Assembly: GCF_000380165.1 (NCBI RefSeq)
Contig: NZ_KB904656.1
Location: 45,394-109,393 of the forward strand
From: Wenjunlia vitaminophila DSM 41686
GTDB taxonomy: Bacteria; Actinomycetota; Actinomycetes; Streptomycetales; Streptomycetaceae
Reading direction: 5' to 3'
Length of the DNA stretch: 64,000 nucleotides
Numbering within the stretch: the stretch's first letter is position 1; every line of letters starts with the position of its first letter. The notes beneath the pieces were generated by a model, which was not told the DNA's origin, did not search any database, and worked only from the letters and a program-made list of their open reading frames with translations. Below are positions 44,372-52,562 of the stretch, one piece after another. A program made the translations under genes and the position numbers.

Positions 44372-47300
44372 TCACTCCTGGATGGCGTACACCTCCATCC
44401 CGAACAGCGAGTAGCCGTAGGGAGTGGCGCGCCGCACCCCCTGGACCCGGATGTAGCGGGCGTTCGGCGCGTCCATGCGGACGGTCTCGGTGCCGCCGGT
44501 GCCCCGGTGGACGGTGGCCGCGGTGCGCCACTGCTCGCCGTCGAGGGAGACCTCGACCCGGTAGGCGGCGGCGTGGGCGTCCTGCCAGTGCAGGACGAGC
44601 TGGCCGATCCTGGCGGTGTCGGCGAGCTGGAGCTGGACCCAGGCGTCGTCCTCCGCGGGGGAGGACCAGCGGGTGTTCGGGTCACCGTCGGTGACGGCTG
44701 AGGCGGGCAGGTCGGGGGTCTCGTCGCCCGAGGAACTGGCGGTGGCGTCACGGGCCAGATCGGGGCCCGCGGTCGCGGGGAACGCGCGGACGGTGAGGTC
44801 CTGACGCACGACGCGACCGTCGACCTGGAGGGTGACGGGGACGGAGTGCTTCCCCGGGGTGGTGCCCGCGGGCACGCTGATCTCCACCGGGACGGTGCGC
44901 TGTCCACCGCGGGGCAGGGGGACCTGACCGGGTGCGGACACCGTGACGCCGGCCGGGGCCTCGGCGGTGAGCGTGCCGGTGGTGGAGGTGGGGCGGGTGG
45001 CGCCCACGGTGGCCTCGACGGTGGTGGGGGCGCCGCCGATCACCGCGTCGAGCTCGCCGTGCTGCACCAGCAGCCTGGCCGCGGGGGAGTCCTGGAACCA
45101 CGGGATGACCTCGTGGACCACCGGGGCCGGGGAGCCCTCCGTCCAGGAGAGCCGGACCGCGTCGGCCTTGGCGCCACCCCCGTCGAGCTCGGTCCAGCCG
45201 GTGCCGAGACGGCCGAGGTCCTCCCAGCCCCAGCCGGGGATGTGCGCCTGCACGGTGGCCTTCGCCCGGACCTGGGGATCGGTGAGCAGGGTGACCCGGT
45301 CCAGTGGGCGGGTGGCGCCGAACCGCACGGTGAGCGCCCCGGGGCCGGCCGAGCCGTCCGCGGTGGGGGCCGCCGCCGCCCGGTAGGTCGTGGCCGGGTC
45401 GCCGTCCGCCGCGGCGGCCAGCGGGTGGTCCGCGCCGGCGGCTGGCCCGCCGGTGACCTCGGGCCGCACGGTGTCCGGGGTGTTTACGATGAACGCCCGC
45501 ACGGAGACCCTGGTGGGCTGCGGGCTGGTGGCGCGGAGCCGGATCTCCTTCGCCCGGGCGCCGCGCGGGAACGTCGCGGTGATGGTGCGCTTCCCGGTGC
45601 GGGCGGGCACCTGCCGCCAGCCGCTGCCGTCGTCGGCGTCGTACTCCAGCACGGCGTCCCGCAGGAAGTCGTCGGCCGCCGTTCCCCGGCCGCCCATCGC
45701 GATCCGCACGTCGGTCACCGGCTGGGCCACGCCGAGGTCCACGCCGAACGTGTCGCCGGGCTGCGGCGCGGTGTCGGTCCAGTAGGCCGTGTCGTCGGAG
45801 GAGTCCACCATCAGCGGCGGCTCGTGGTCACGCGCCGCGCCCATGCTGGTGGTGGGGGTGCGGACGTCGGCGCGGGCCCCGGTCCAGCGGTCCGCGGTGT
45901 CCAGGGCCCGGTCGAGGAACGGGTCGAGGACCCCCTCGCCGACCGTGGCGGTGCCGTGCCGCAGCTCCTTGCGCAACCGCTCGACGGTCACCTGCTCGGT
46001 CCAGGCCCCGGTGCCGTCGTCCCGCCCCTGCGCGGTGAGCATGTCCACGGCGGACCGGCCGGCGGTCCCGTACCGCCCCAACTGGTCCAGCCAGGGGCGC
46101 AGCTCGCGGGCCAACGCCCCGTCGGCGACCTGCTCCACGCGCCGCGGGGCGTCGGCCATGTCGTCGAAGGCGCTGCGCAGGTCGGCGACCTCCGTCCGGT
46201 GGGTGGCTCCGGCCGGGTCCTCGTCGAGCGCCTGCCAGAACGCGTCGATCACGGGCTGCAGGTAGGCCGACTCCCGCCGGTCGAGCGCGGAAGAGGCGCT
46301 GTTGCGGGCCAGGGTGGTGAGCCCGCGCAGCGCGGCCGGGTCACCGCCGGCCAGGTCGCGCAGGGCGGCGTGCCAGGAGTCCTGGGCGCGGTAGGCCCGC
46401 GGGTTCCAGGCGAAGTCCGCGGAGGTGAACAGCGCGATGCGGGACGCCACCGGCTGTCTCCCGGCGTTGGCCAGCACCTGTGTGGAGGTCGTGGCCACCG
46501 CCGGCTCCCGCCCGGTGGTGGGGCCGAGGAAGACCCGGTCGTCGGCGAAGTCGTTGACCGGGTAGTTGTCCATGGTGACCAGCGGGTGGCCGAACGTCTC
46601 GCGCGCGTCGGCGAGCTCCTGACCGGTGATGGTGCGTGGAACGACGCCGACGCCGGTCCAGGCGACCTCGATGTCGTCGTCCAGGGCGTCGGCCAGCGCG
46701 GCCCGGTACTCGCTGCTTCCGTCCTGGTAGTACTCGGTGGGCAGCACGGACAGGGCGCCGGGGGCGGACCCGTACCGGTCGTTGAGCCAGGTGGCGACCG
46801 CGTTGGCCACCCTGGCCTGTGCCTTCGCGGCGGCCTCGGGGCCGGTGCCGAAGGCGTCCCGGTCCGCCCCGCAGTGCCACTCGTCGTAGGCCACGTCCTG
46901 GAACTGGAGCTGGAAGCCGCGCACCCCCAGCTCCCACATCGCCTCCAGCTTGGAGGTGAGCGCGGTGATGTCCTTGGCGGAGGAGAAGCACAGCGACTGG
47001 CCGGGGGAGACCGCCCACGCGAGCACCACGTGGTTGCGGCGGGCCCGCTCGGCGAGCGCCTCGAACTGGACGGCCTGGGCCCGTGGGTACGCCTGCCGCC
47101 AGCGGGTCTGCCGGTAGGGGTCGGCGCCGGGGGCGTAGAGGTACCGGTTCTGTTTGGTGCGGCCCAGGAAGTCGAGTTGGGCCAGCCGCTGGGCGTGGGT
47201 CCACGGAGCCCCGTAGAACCCCTCGACGGTGCCCCGCACCGGGGCGGTCGGCCAGTCCCGCACGACCACCCCGGGGACCTCGCCGTCCGCGGCGAGCTGC

Positions 47301-47857
47301 CGCAGGGTCTGCGCGGCGTGGAACGCGCCGTCCGGGTCGCGTCCGGCGAACGCGACGACCTCGCGCGGGACGCCGTCGAGCGTCGCCTGGCCGGACGCCA
47401 ACACGTATCCCCCCGCGGGCAGTCTGATCGCTGAGGGGGCGTCGAGCGACCGCAGTGCCCGGGCGGCCTCGGTGCCGCCGGCGTACACCAGCAGCCCGCT
47501 GGCCGGCGCCGACCCGGGACGGACCACGTCCACCCGGCGGGCTCCGGCGTCCGTCAGGGCCTCGCGGACCGGGTCCAGGACCGTGCCGTCCACGCCCTCT
47601 CCCGCGACGACCGTGACCACCTGGGTGACCCGCACCGCGGGGCCCTGTTGGTGCAGCGACTGCGGACGCGGGTAAACCGACAACGACCCGTCGGAGCTCG
47701 GGGCGTCCGCGGCGGTCGAGGGGTCGGTGCTGCTGGTGCCCGGGGTGGGCCGGGGGGCGGCGACCGCCCCGGTGGGTACGCCGATGACACTGCCGATGAC
47801 AGCGGCGGCGAGCGCAGCGGCGCCCGCGACCGCGGACTTGGACCGCCGGGGGTGCAC
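44372..47857 (-). CDS. Secreted GH84-type beta-N-acetylglucosaminidase with NEW3 and F5/8-type domains
   Basis: 1,161 residues; GTG 47857 follows AAGGAGG. Signal peptide at 1-35. A GH84-associated N-terminal domain is followed by the catalytic barrel (about 180-480): GTVEGFYGAPWTHAQRL, then GVRGFQLQFQDVAYDEWHC. Canonical GH84 enzymes have an Asp-Asp pair at this last motif; here it is Gln320-Asp321. A NEW3 domain lies at about 930-1020 (PLPRGGQRTVPVEISVPAGTTPGKHSVPVTLQ) and a C-terminal CBM32/F5_8 domain at about 1035-1160 (SAVTDGDPNTRWSSPAEDDAWVQLQL). It probably removes GlcNAc from glycans or wall debris. Confidence 0.88.
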   Translation of the reverse strand: MHPRRSKSAVAGAAALAAAVIGSVIGVPTGAVAAPRPTPGTSSTDPSTAADAPSSDGSLSVYPRPQSLHQQGPAVRVTQVVTVVAGEGVDGTVLDPVREALTDAGARRVDVVRPGSAPASGLLVYAGGTEAARALRSLDAPSAIRLPAGGYVLASGQATLDGVPREVVAFAGRDPDGAFHAAQTLRQLAADGEVPGVVVRDWPTAPVRGTVEGFYGAPWTHAQRLAQLDFLGRTKQNRYLYAPGADPYRQTRWRQAYPRAQAVQFEALAERARRNHVVLAWAVSPGQSLCFSSAKDITALTSKLEAMWELGVRGFQLQFQDVAYDEWHCGADRDAFGTGPEAAAKAQARVANAVATWLNDRYGSAPGALSVLPTEYYQDGSSEYRAALADALDDDIEVAWTGVGVVPRTITGQELADARETFGHPLVTMDNYPVNDFADDRVFLGPTTGREPAVATTSTQVLANAGRQPVASRIALFTSADFAWNPRAYRAQDSWHAALRDLAGGDPAALRGLTTLARNSASSALDRRESAYLQPVIDAFWQALDEDPAGATHRTEVADLRSAFDDMADAPRRVEQVADGALARELRPWLDQLGRYGTAGRSAVDMLTAQGRDDGTGAWTEQVTVERLRKELRHGTATVGEGVLDPFLDRALDTADRWTGARADVRTPTTSMGAARDHEPPLMVDSSDDTAYWTDTAPQPGDTFGVDLGVAQPVTDVRIAMGGRGTAADDFLRDAVLEYDADDGSGWRQVPARTGKRTITATFPRGARAKEIRLRATSPQPTRVSVRAFIVNTPDTVRPEVTGGPAAGADHPLAAAADGDPATTYRAAAAPTADGSAGPGALTVRFGATRPLDRVTLLTDPQVRAKATVQAHIPGWGWEDLGRLGTGWTELDGGGAKADAVRLSWTEGSPAPVVHEVIPWFQDSPAARLLVQHGELDAVIGGAPTTVEATVGATRPTSTTGTLTAEAPAGVTVSAPGQVPLPRGGQRTVPVEISVPAGTTPGKHSVPVTLQVDGRVVRQDLTVRAFPATAGPDLARDATASSSGDETPDLPASAVTDGDPNTRWSSPAEDDAWVQLQLADTARIGQLVLHWQDAHAAAYRVEVSLDGEQWRTAATVHRGTGGTETVRMDAPNARYIRVQGVRRATPYGYSLFGMEVYAIQE

Positions 47858-47915
47858 ATGGCCTCCTTGCAGCCGAGCACGAGGGGGACGGGACTCGGGG
47901 AGGACGAACGTCAAG

Positions 47916-47931
47916 GGAGGTCTAGAGCCCA
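47916..47931 (-). promoter_or_regulatory. DasR-like (dre) operator candidate upstream of the hexosaminidase gene
   Basis: On the minus strand the site reads TGGGCTCTAGACCTCC. The core TCTAGACC matches the DasR consensus (TGGTCTAGACCA-like), about 11 of 16 positions overall. It lies about 60-75 nt upstream of the GTG of a GlcNAc-releasing enzyme. DasR is the GlcN-6-P-responsive repressor of chitin/GlcNAc genes in Streptomyces, so the gene context strengthens an otherwise moderate match. Confidence 0.45.
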
Positions 47932-48118
47932 CCATTTGGGCGTCGCGGTGTCAACGAGCCGGAGCGGTTTGTCCGATCACGGGGCTGGGATCGTTCGGTG
48001 GACGGCGCGGCGCGAGCCGGAAGTGAACCCCCTCAGCACACCGCGGGACGCGTGGCCGGCACCCGGGGTGGCCCGCGGGGCGTTCCGGACCCCCAGGGCC
48101 CGAACCTACGCTGGGCGC

Positions 48119-49534
48119 ATGCCGGAACCCCATGAGTTGACGATGCTGGAACAGGCCGCGGCGATCAGGGCCGGGGACCTGTCCCCGACGGAGCTGACGG
48201 AGCACTACCTCGAGCGGATCGACCGGCACGACGACGCCCTCGGCGCCTACCTGACCCTCACACCGGAACGGGCCCGCCAGGACGCGCGGCGCGCGGAACA
48301 GGCCCTGCGCGCGGGAGGGGACCTCCCCCCGCTGCTCGGCGTCCCGATCCCGGTCAAGGACCTCAGCGCGGTCGCCGGGGTCAGGTTCACCCTCGGTTCG
48401 GCCGCGCTGGCCGACCGGGTCGCCGAGACGGACAGCGGCGTGGCCCGGCTGCTCAGGGAGGCGGGCACGGTACTCCTGGGCAAGACCAACACCCCGGAGT
48501 TCGGCCTCAACGCCTACACCGAGTCCCTGGTGGGGCCCCCGGCGCGCACCCCGTACGACCTGTCCAGGGGGGCCGGGGGTTCCAGTGGGGGAGCCGCCGC
48601 CGCGGTGGCGGCCGGCCTGGCGCCCGCCGCGCACGGCAGCGACGGGGGCGGCTCCCTCCGCATCCCGGCGAGCTGCTGCGGCCTGGTCGGCTTCAAACCC
48701 ACCCGGGGCCGGGTCACCCCCGACCCGACCGGGGACGCCAGCGGACTCGTCGTGGACGGACCGCTGGCCCGCACCGTGCGGGACGCCGCGGCCCTGCTCG
48801 ACGTGCTGGCCCAGCCGGTGGCGGGCGACCCGTTCCCGCAACCGCCACCCGACCCCTCGTTCCTGGGTTGGGCCGACCGGGACCCCGGGAGGCTGAGGAT
48901 CGCCCGCTGGGCGGAGCCCGACGTCGTCGGCGGCACCGTCGACCCCGAGGTGCGCCAGGCGTACGAGGAGACCTCCCGGCTCCTCGCGGACCTCGGCCAC
49001 GAGGTGGTGGAGGTGCCCCGGCCGCTGGAGCCCGGGGAGCGCAAGGTCTTCGGGCCGGTCTGGGCGGTGCTGGCCGCGCTCGCTCCGGTGCCGCCCGAGC
49101 GCGAGGGGGAGCTCACCGGGATCGCCCGGTGGCTGCGCGAACGCGGCCGGGAGGTCAGCGGTCCCGGGTACGCCGAGGCGCTGATGGCCATGCAGGCGGT
49201 GGGCCGTCGCATCGCCCGCGCCGTGGACGGGTACGACGCCGTGCTCACCCCGACCCTGGCCAAGCTGCCCGTGCCGGTGGGCGCGCTGCGCAACGACGAG
49301 GAGCCGTGGGAGGACTTCGCCGCCCAGTTGGCGTTCACCCCGTTCACCGCCCTGTGGAACATCGCGGGCAACCCCGCGGTGTCCCTGCCGCTGTGCTGGA
49401 CCCCGCAGGGGCTGCCGATCGGGATGATGCTCGCCGGCCGGTTCGGGGGCGAGGGGCCGCTGCTGGCCCTGGCCGCCCAACTGGAGCAGGCCAGGCCCTG
49501 GCACGGGCACCATCCCGAGTGCTGGTGGGTCTGA
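48119..49534 (+). CDS. Amidase-signature family amidase
   Basis: 471 residues. The Ser-cisSer-Lys triad of the amidase signature family is present: Lys80 (IPVKDLSAVAG), Ser155/156 in GGSSGGAAAAVAAG and Ser179 in HGSDGGGSLRIPASCCGLVGFKPTRGRV. Its other features (FTPFTALWNIAGNPAVSLPLCW, LPIGMMLAGRFGGEGPLL) are typical. Family members hydrolyse diverse amides; the substrate cannot be predicted. Divergent from the hexosaminidase gene. Confidence 0.92.
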   Translation: MPEPHELTMLEQAAAIRAGDLSPTELTEHYLERIDRHDDALGAYLTLTPERARQDARRAEQALRAGGDLPPLLGVPIPVKDLSAVAGVRFTLGSAALADRVAETDSGVARLLREAGTVLLGKTNTPEFGLNAYTESLVGPPARTPYDLSRGAGGSSGGAAAAVAAGLAPAAHGSDGGGSLRIPASCCGLVGFKPTRGRVTPDPTGDASGLVVDGPLARTVRDAAALLDVLAQPVAGDPFPQPPPDPSFLGWADRDPGRLRIARWAEPDVVGGTVDPEVRQAYEETSRLLADLGHEVVEVPRPLEPGERKVFGPVWAVLAALAPVPPEREGELTGIARWLRERGREVSGPGYAEALMAMQAVGRRIARAVDGYDAVLTPTLAKLPVPVGALRNDEEPWEDFAAQLAFTPFTALWNIAGNPAVSLPLCWTPQGLPIGMMLAGRFGGEGPLLALAAQLEQARPWHGHHPECWWV

Positions 49535-49691
49535 GACCCGGGCGGCGCGCCGGTGACGGGGTAACGGTGGGGTGAACCCCCGCCCGACGGCGGGCCGGGA
49601 CCCGGCCGCCCGGTCACCCGGGTGCCGGAGGCCGCCGCGGTGGGGGCGCCGCCCCGCCACAGGTCCACCGTCGAGCCCTCCGGAGTTCCCC

Positions 49692-51815
49692 GTGTCCCAC
49701 GCCGCAGCCCCCACCCCGGCAGCCAACCCCGCACTCGCCGAGCTCGCCGTCCGGTACGGCGTGGACACCACCCACCGGCCGGCGCCGGGCACCACGGTGC
49801 GGGTGCCGGACTCCACCCTGGTGGCGGTGCTCGCCGCACTGGGCGTGGACGCCGGCAGCCCCGGCGCCGTCCGCCGGGCGCTTGCCGCGCACAGGCGGCG
49901 CCAGGACGAGCGGTTGCTGCCGGACTGCGCGGTGGTCCGGGCGGGGCGGACGCCGCGCCTGACGGTGCCGGACGGCACCCGGCTGAGGGTGCGCACCGAG
50001 GGCGGGGAGGACCGCCCGCTCGCCCCGGACCTGCCGTTGGGCCAGCACACCGTGCACGCCTGCCGGGACGGCGCCAGCGCCACCGCGCCGCTGCTCGTCG
50101 TGCCGGACCGGGCACCCGCGGCCCCGGCCCGCTGCTGGGGGCTGCTCGTCCAGGTCTACTCGGTGCTGTCCGGTCGCTCCTGGGGCATGGGCGACCTGGG
50201 CGACCTGGGCGAGCTCGCGGAGTGGGCGGGGCGGACCCTGAAGGCGGGCTTCGTCCAGGTCAACCCGCTGCACACGGCGGTCCGCGGCGCGGTGGCCGCG
50301 CCGGGCGACGCCGCGTCGGACCGCGCGCCGGTACGGGGCCCGTCCGACCCGTCCCCGTACCGCCCGTCCTCCCGGCTCTTCCCCGACCCGATCTACCTGC
50401 GGGTCGAGGAGGTGCCGGAGTACGCGCACCTCGACGCCGACGACCGCGCCCACGCTGACCGGCTGGCGGCCCGGGCCGCGGAGCTGCGCGCGGCGACGCT
50501 CCGCCCGGACGGCCTCATCGACCGCGACGCGGTGTGGGCGCTGAAGCGCGCCGCCCTGGAACTGGTGCACAGGGTGCCGCTGACCCCGGCCCGGCGGAGC
50601 GCGTTCCGGGACTTCGTCACCGCACGGGGGAGGGCCCTCGACGACCACGCCACCTGGTGCGCCCTGGCCGAACGCCACGGGCCGAACTGGCGTTCCTGGC
50701 CTTCCGGGCTGCGCCACCCCCGCGGCCCCGCCGTGGCCGCCGCCCGCGCCGACCACGGCGAACTGGTGGACTTCCACCGGTGGCTGGCCTGGCTGACCGA
50801 CACCCAGCTCGCCGCCGCCCAGCGCGCCGCCCGGGACGCCGGGATGCCCGTCGGGATCGTCCACGACCTGGCCGTGGGCGCACACCCGGAGGGCTCGGAC
50901 GCCTGGGTGTGGCAGGACGTGCTGGCGTCCGGGATCTCGGTGGGGGCGCCCCCGGACGCGTTCAACGCCAGGGGCCAGGACTGGGGCCTCCCGCCGTGGC
51001 GCCCGGACGCCCTGGCCGCCGCCGGGTACGCCCCCTTCCGGGAGCTGCTCCGAGGCCCGCTGCGACACGCCGGGGCCCTGCGGCTGGACCACGTGATGGG
51101 CCTGTTCCGGCTCTGGTGGGTGCCACGGGGGCGGCCCCCGCAGGAGGGCACCTACGTGCGCCACGACGCCGAGGCGATGCTGGGGGTGCTGGCGCTGGAG
51201 GCCCACCGCGCCGGAGCCGTGGTGATCGGCGAGGACCTCGGCACGGTCGAGTCCGGGGTGCGGGAGCGGCTCGCCGAGCGCGGGGTGCTCGGCACCTCGG
51301 TGCTGTGGTTCGAACACGACCCGGACGGCGACGGGGCGCCGCTGCCACCAGGACGGTGGCGCACCGGCTGCCTGGCCACCGCCACCACCCATGACCTGCC
51401 GAGCACCGCCGCCCACCTCACCGGGGAGCACGTGGACCTCCGGGACCGGCTGGGGCTGCTGACCCGGCCCGCGGAGCAGGTGCGCGCCGAGGCCGAGCGG
51501 GAGGTGGCCGGGTGGCTGGCCCTGCTCGAGCGGCAGGGACTGCTGCCGGAGGGGGTGCGGGACGAGGAGACGGTGATCGCCGCCGTGTACCGCTTCCTGC
51601 TGCGCACCCCGGCGACCCTGGTGGGGGTGTGGCTGCCGGACGCGGTCGGGGACCGCAGACCCCAGAACGTGCCGGGCACCTGCGCCGAGTACCCCAACTG
51701 GCGGCTGCCCGTCGCCGACGCCTCGGGCCGTCCGCGCACGCTGGAGCAGCTCGCCTCCGCGTCCCGCCTCCATGCCCTTGTCAACGCGCTGACCAGCGAT
51801 TCTTCCCCGGACTAG
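49692..51815 (+). CDS. malQ: 4-alpha-glucanotransferase (amylomaltase)
   Basis: 707 residues, GH77. GTG 49692 is preferred because GGAG lies 6 nt upstream; a GTG at 49572 would add 40 unstructured residues. The N-terminal 130-residue extension is that of the large bacterial MalQ type. Catalytic residues: nucleophile Asp466 (LRLDHVMGLFRLWWVP), acid/base Glu514 (VIGEDLGTV) and stabiliser Asp568 (TTHDLPS). Also FVQVNPLHT and PDAFNARGQDWGLPPW. It disproportionates maltooligosaccharides in maltose and glycogen metabolism. No mal transport genes are nearby. Confidence 0.95.
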   Translation: MSHAAAPTPAANPALAELAVRYGVDTTHRPAPGTTVRVPDSTLVAVLAALGVDAGSPGAVRRALAAHRRRQDERLLPDCAVVRAGRTPRLTVPDGTRLRVRTEGGEDRPLAPDLPLGQHTVHACRDGASATAPLLVVPDRAPAAPARCWGLLVQVYSVLSGRSWGMGDLGDLGELAEWAGRTLKAGFVQVNPLHTAVRGAVAAPGDAASDRAPVRGPSDPSPYRPSSRLFPDPIYLRVEEVPEYAHLDADDRAHADRLAARAAELRAATLRPDGLIDRDAVWALKRAALELVHRVPLTPARRSAFRDFVTARGRALDDHATWCALAERHGPNWRSWPSGLRHPRGPAVAAARADHGELVDFHRWLAWLTDTQLAAAQRAARDAGMPVGIVHDLAVGAHPEGSDAWVWQDVLASGISVGAPPDAFNARGQDWGLPPWRPDALAAAGYAPFRELLRGPLRHAGALRLDHVMGLFRLWWVPRGRPPQEGTYVRHDAEAMLGVLALEAHRAGAVVIGEDLGTVESGVRERLAERGVLGTSVLWFEHDPDGDGAPLPPGRWRTGCLATATTHDLPSTAAHLTGEHVDLRDRLGLLTRPAEQVRAEAEREVAGWLALLERQGLLPEGVRDEETVIAAVYRFLLRTPATLVGVWLPDAVGDRRPQNVPGTCAEYPNWRLPVADASGRPRTLEQLASASRLHALVNALTSDSSPD

Positions 51816-51870
51816 ACCGAACGTCGGCCCCGCTCGCGCGTGGTTGGGAGGCGTTCGCTACGTTTGGTCC

Positions 51871-52095
51871 GTGGTCAACAAGAACGCCCTGCGGGCCGGT
51901 GCGGTGGCTGCCGGCACAATCACGATGCTGCTGGTCTCGTCTCCCGCCTTCGCGCTGACGCGTGACGACGGCGACGACCCCGGGTCCGGCCTGAGCGTCG
52001 CCGAGACCCTCGGCCTGTACGTGGGCCTGCCGCTGCTGGCCTTCGCGGTCATCGCCGGCCTGGTGATGCTGCCGTCCATGGGCAAGCGCAGGTAA
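51871..52095 (+). CDS. Small exported membrane protein
   Basis: 74 residues from GTG 51871; a TTG at 51844 is an alternative. A signal-like hydrophobic stretch (AGAVAAGTITMLLVSSPAFA) is followed by a short acidic loop (LTRDDGDDPGSGLSVAE) and a second helix (LGLYVGLPLLAFAVIAGLVML), ending in a basic tail. Streptomyces encode similar small proteins, none characterised to my knowledge. Confidence 0.65.
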   Translation: MVNKNALRAGAVAAGTITMLLVSSPAFALTRDDGDDPGSGLSVAETLGLYVGLPLLAFAVIAGLVMLPSMGKRR

Positions 52096-52135
52096 CCGGT
52101 CCGACGCACCCGCGGCGCCCGCGGACGGCAGCCGG

Positions 52136-52441
52136 TCAGGCGCCGTGCCGCGGCGCCGCCGTGACACCGGCCACGTCGATCCTGCCCAGCGACACCGTCG
52201 GGCTGGGGGAGTACTCGTCGCAGTCGCCGTCGTGGTGCCCGGAGGACACCCCCGACCTGCCCCGGTGGGACCCCCCGCCGCCCCGGCCGCCCTTGCCGGG
52301 CGCCGCCGCGGCCAAGACGGTGGTGCCGGTCGCGGCGCCCGCCGCGCAGTCGCTCTCCTCGTCGTCCCCGCAGGCGGTCAGCAGCCCCGCGGCCAGCACC
52401 GCGGTGACGCAGGCGGCCAGGGCGCGGGTGCTCCTCTTGAT
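52136..52441 (-). CDS. Small lipoprotein with an apparent ATC start
   Basis: About 101 residues. KRSTRALAACVTAVLAAGLLTAC is a lipoprotein signal peptide with lipobox LTAC, followed by GDDEESDCA and a Gly/Ser/His-rich tail. The natural start would be directly before KRS, where AGGGGG stands 6 nt ahead of ATC (52441), not ATG. The nearest in-frame alternative is GTG 52489, which adds 16 residues and has no good ribosome binding site. Either a rare start codon is used, the start has mutated, or a base is miscalled. Function unknown. Confidence 0.5.
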   Translation of the reverse strand: MKRSTRALAACVTAVLAAGLLTACGDDEESDCAAGAATGTTVLAAAAPGKGGRGGGGSHRGRSGVSSGHHDGDCDEYSPSPTVSLGRIDVAGVTAAPRHGA

Positions 52442-52562
52442 CGTTTCCCCCTCGGGGCGGTGCGGGGCGCGCGCTGCCGCGCCCCGCACGTGGACAGCCG
52501 GAGTCGGGCGGCCGGACCGCGAACGAACGCGGCCCGGCCGCCGAACCCGTTGAGGATACTGG

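Noticed and set aside
44846..47434. An 862-codon plus-strand frame
   Set aside because: Antisense to the hexosaminidase gene, which has a signal peptide and recognisable domains.
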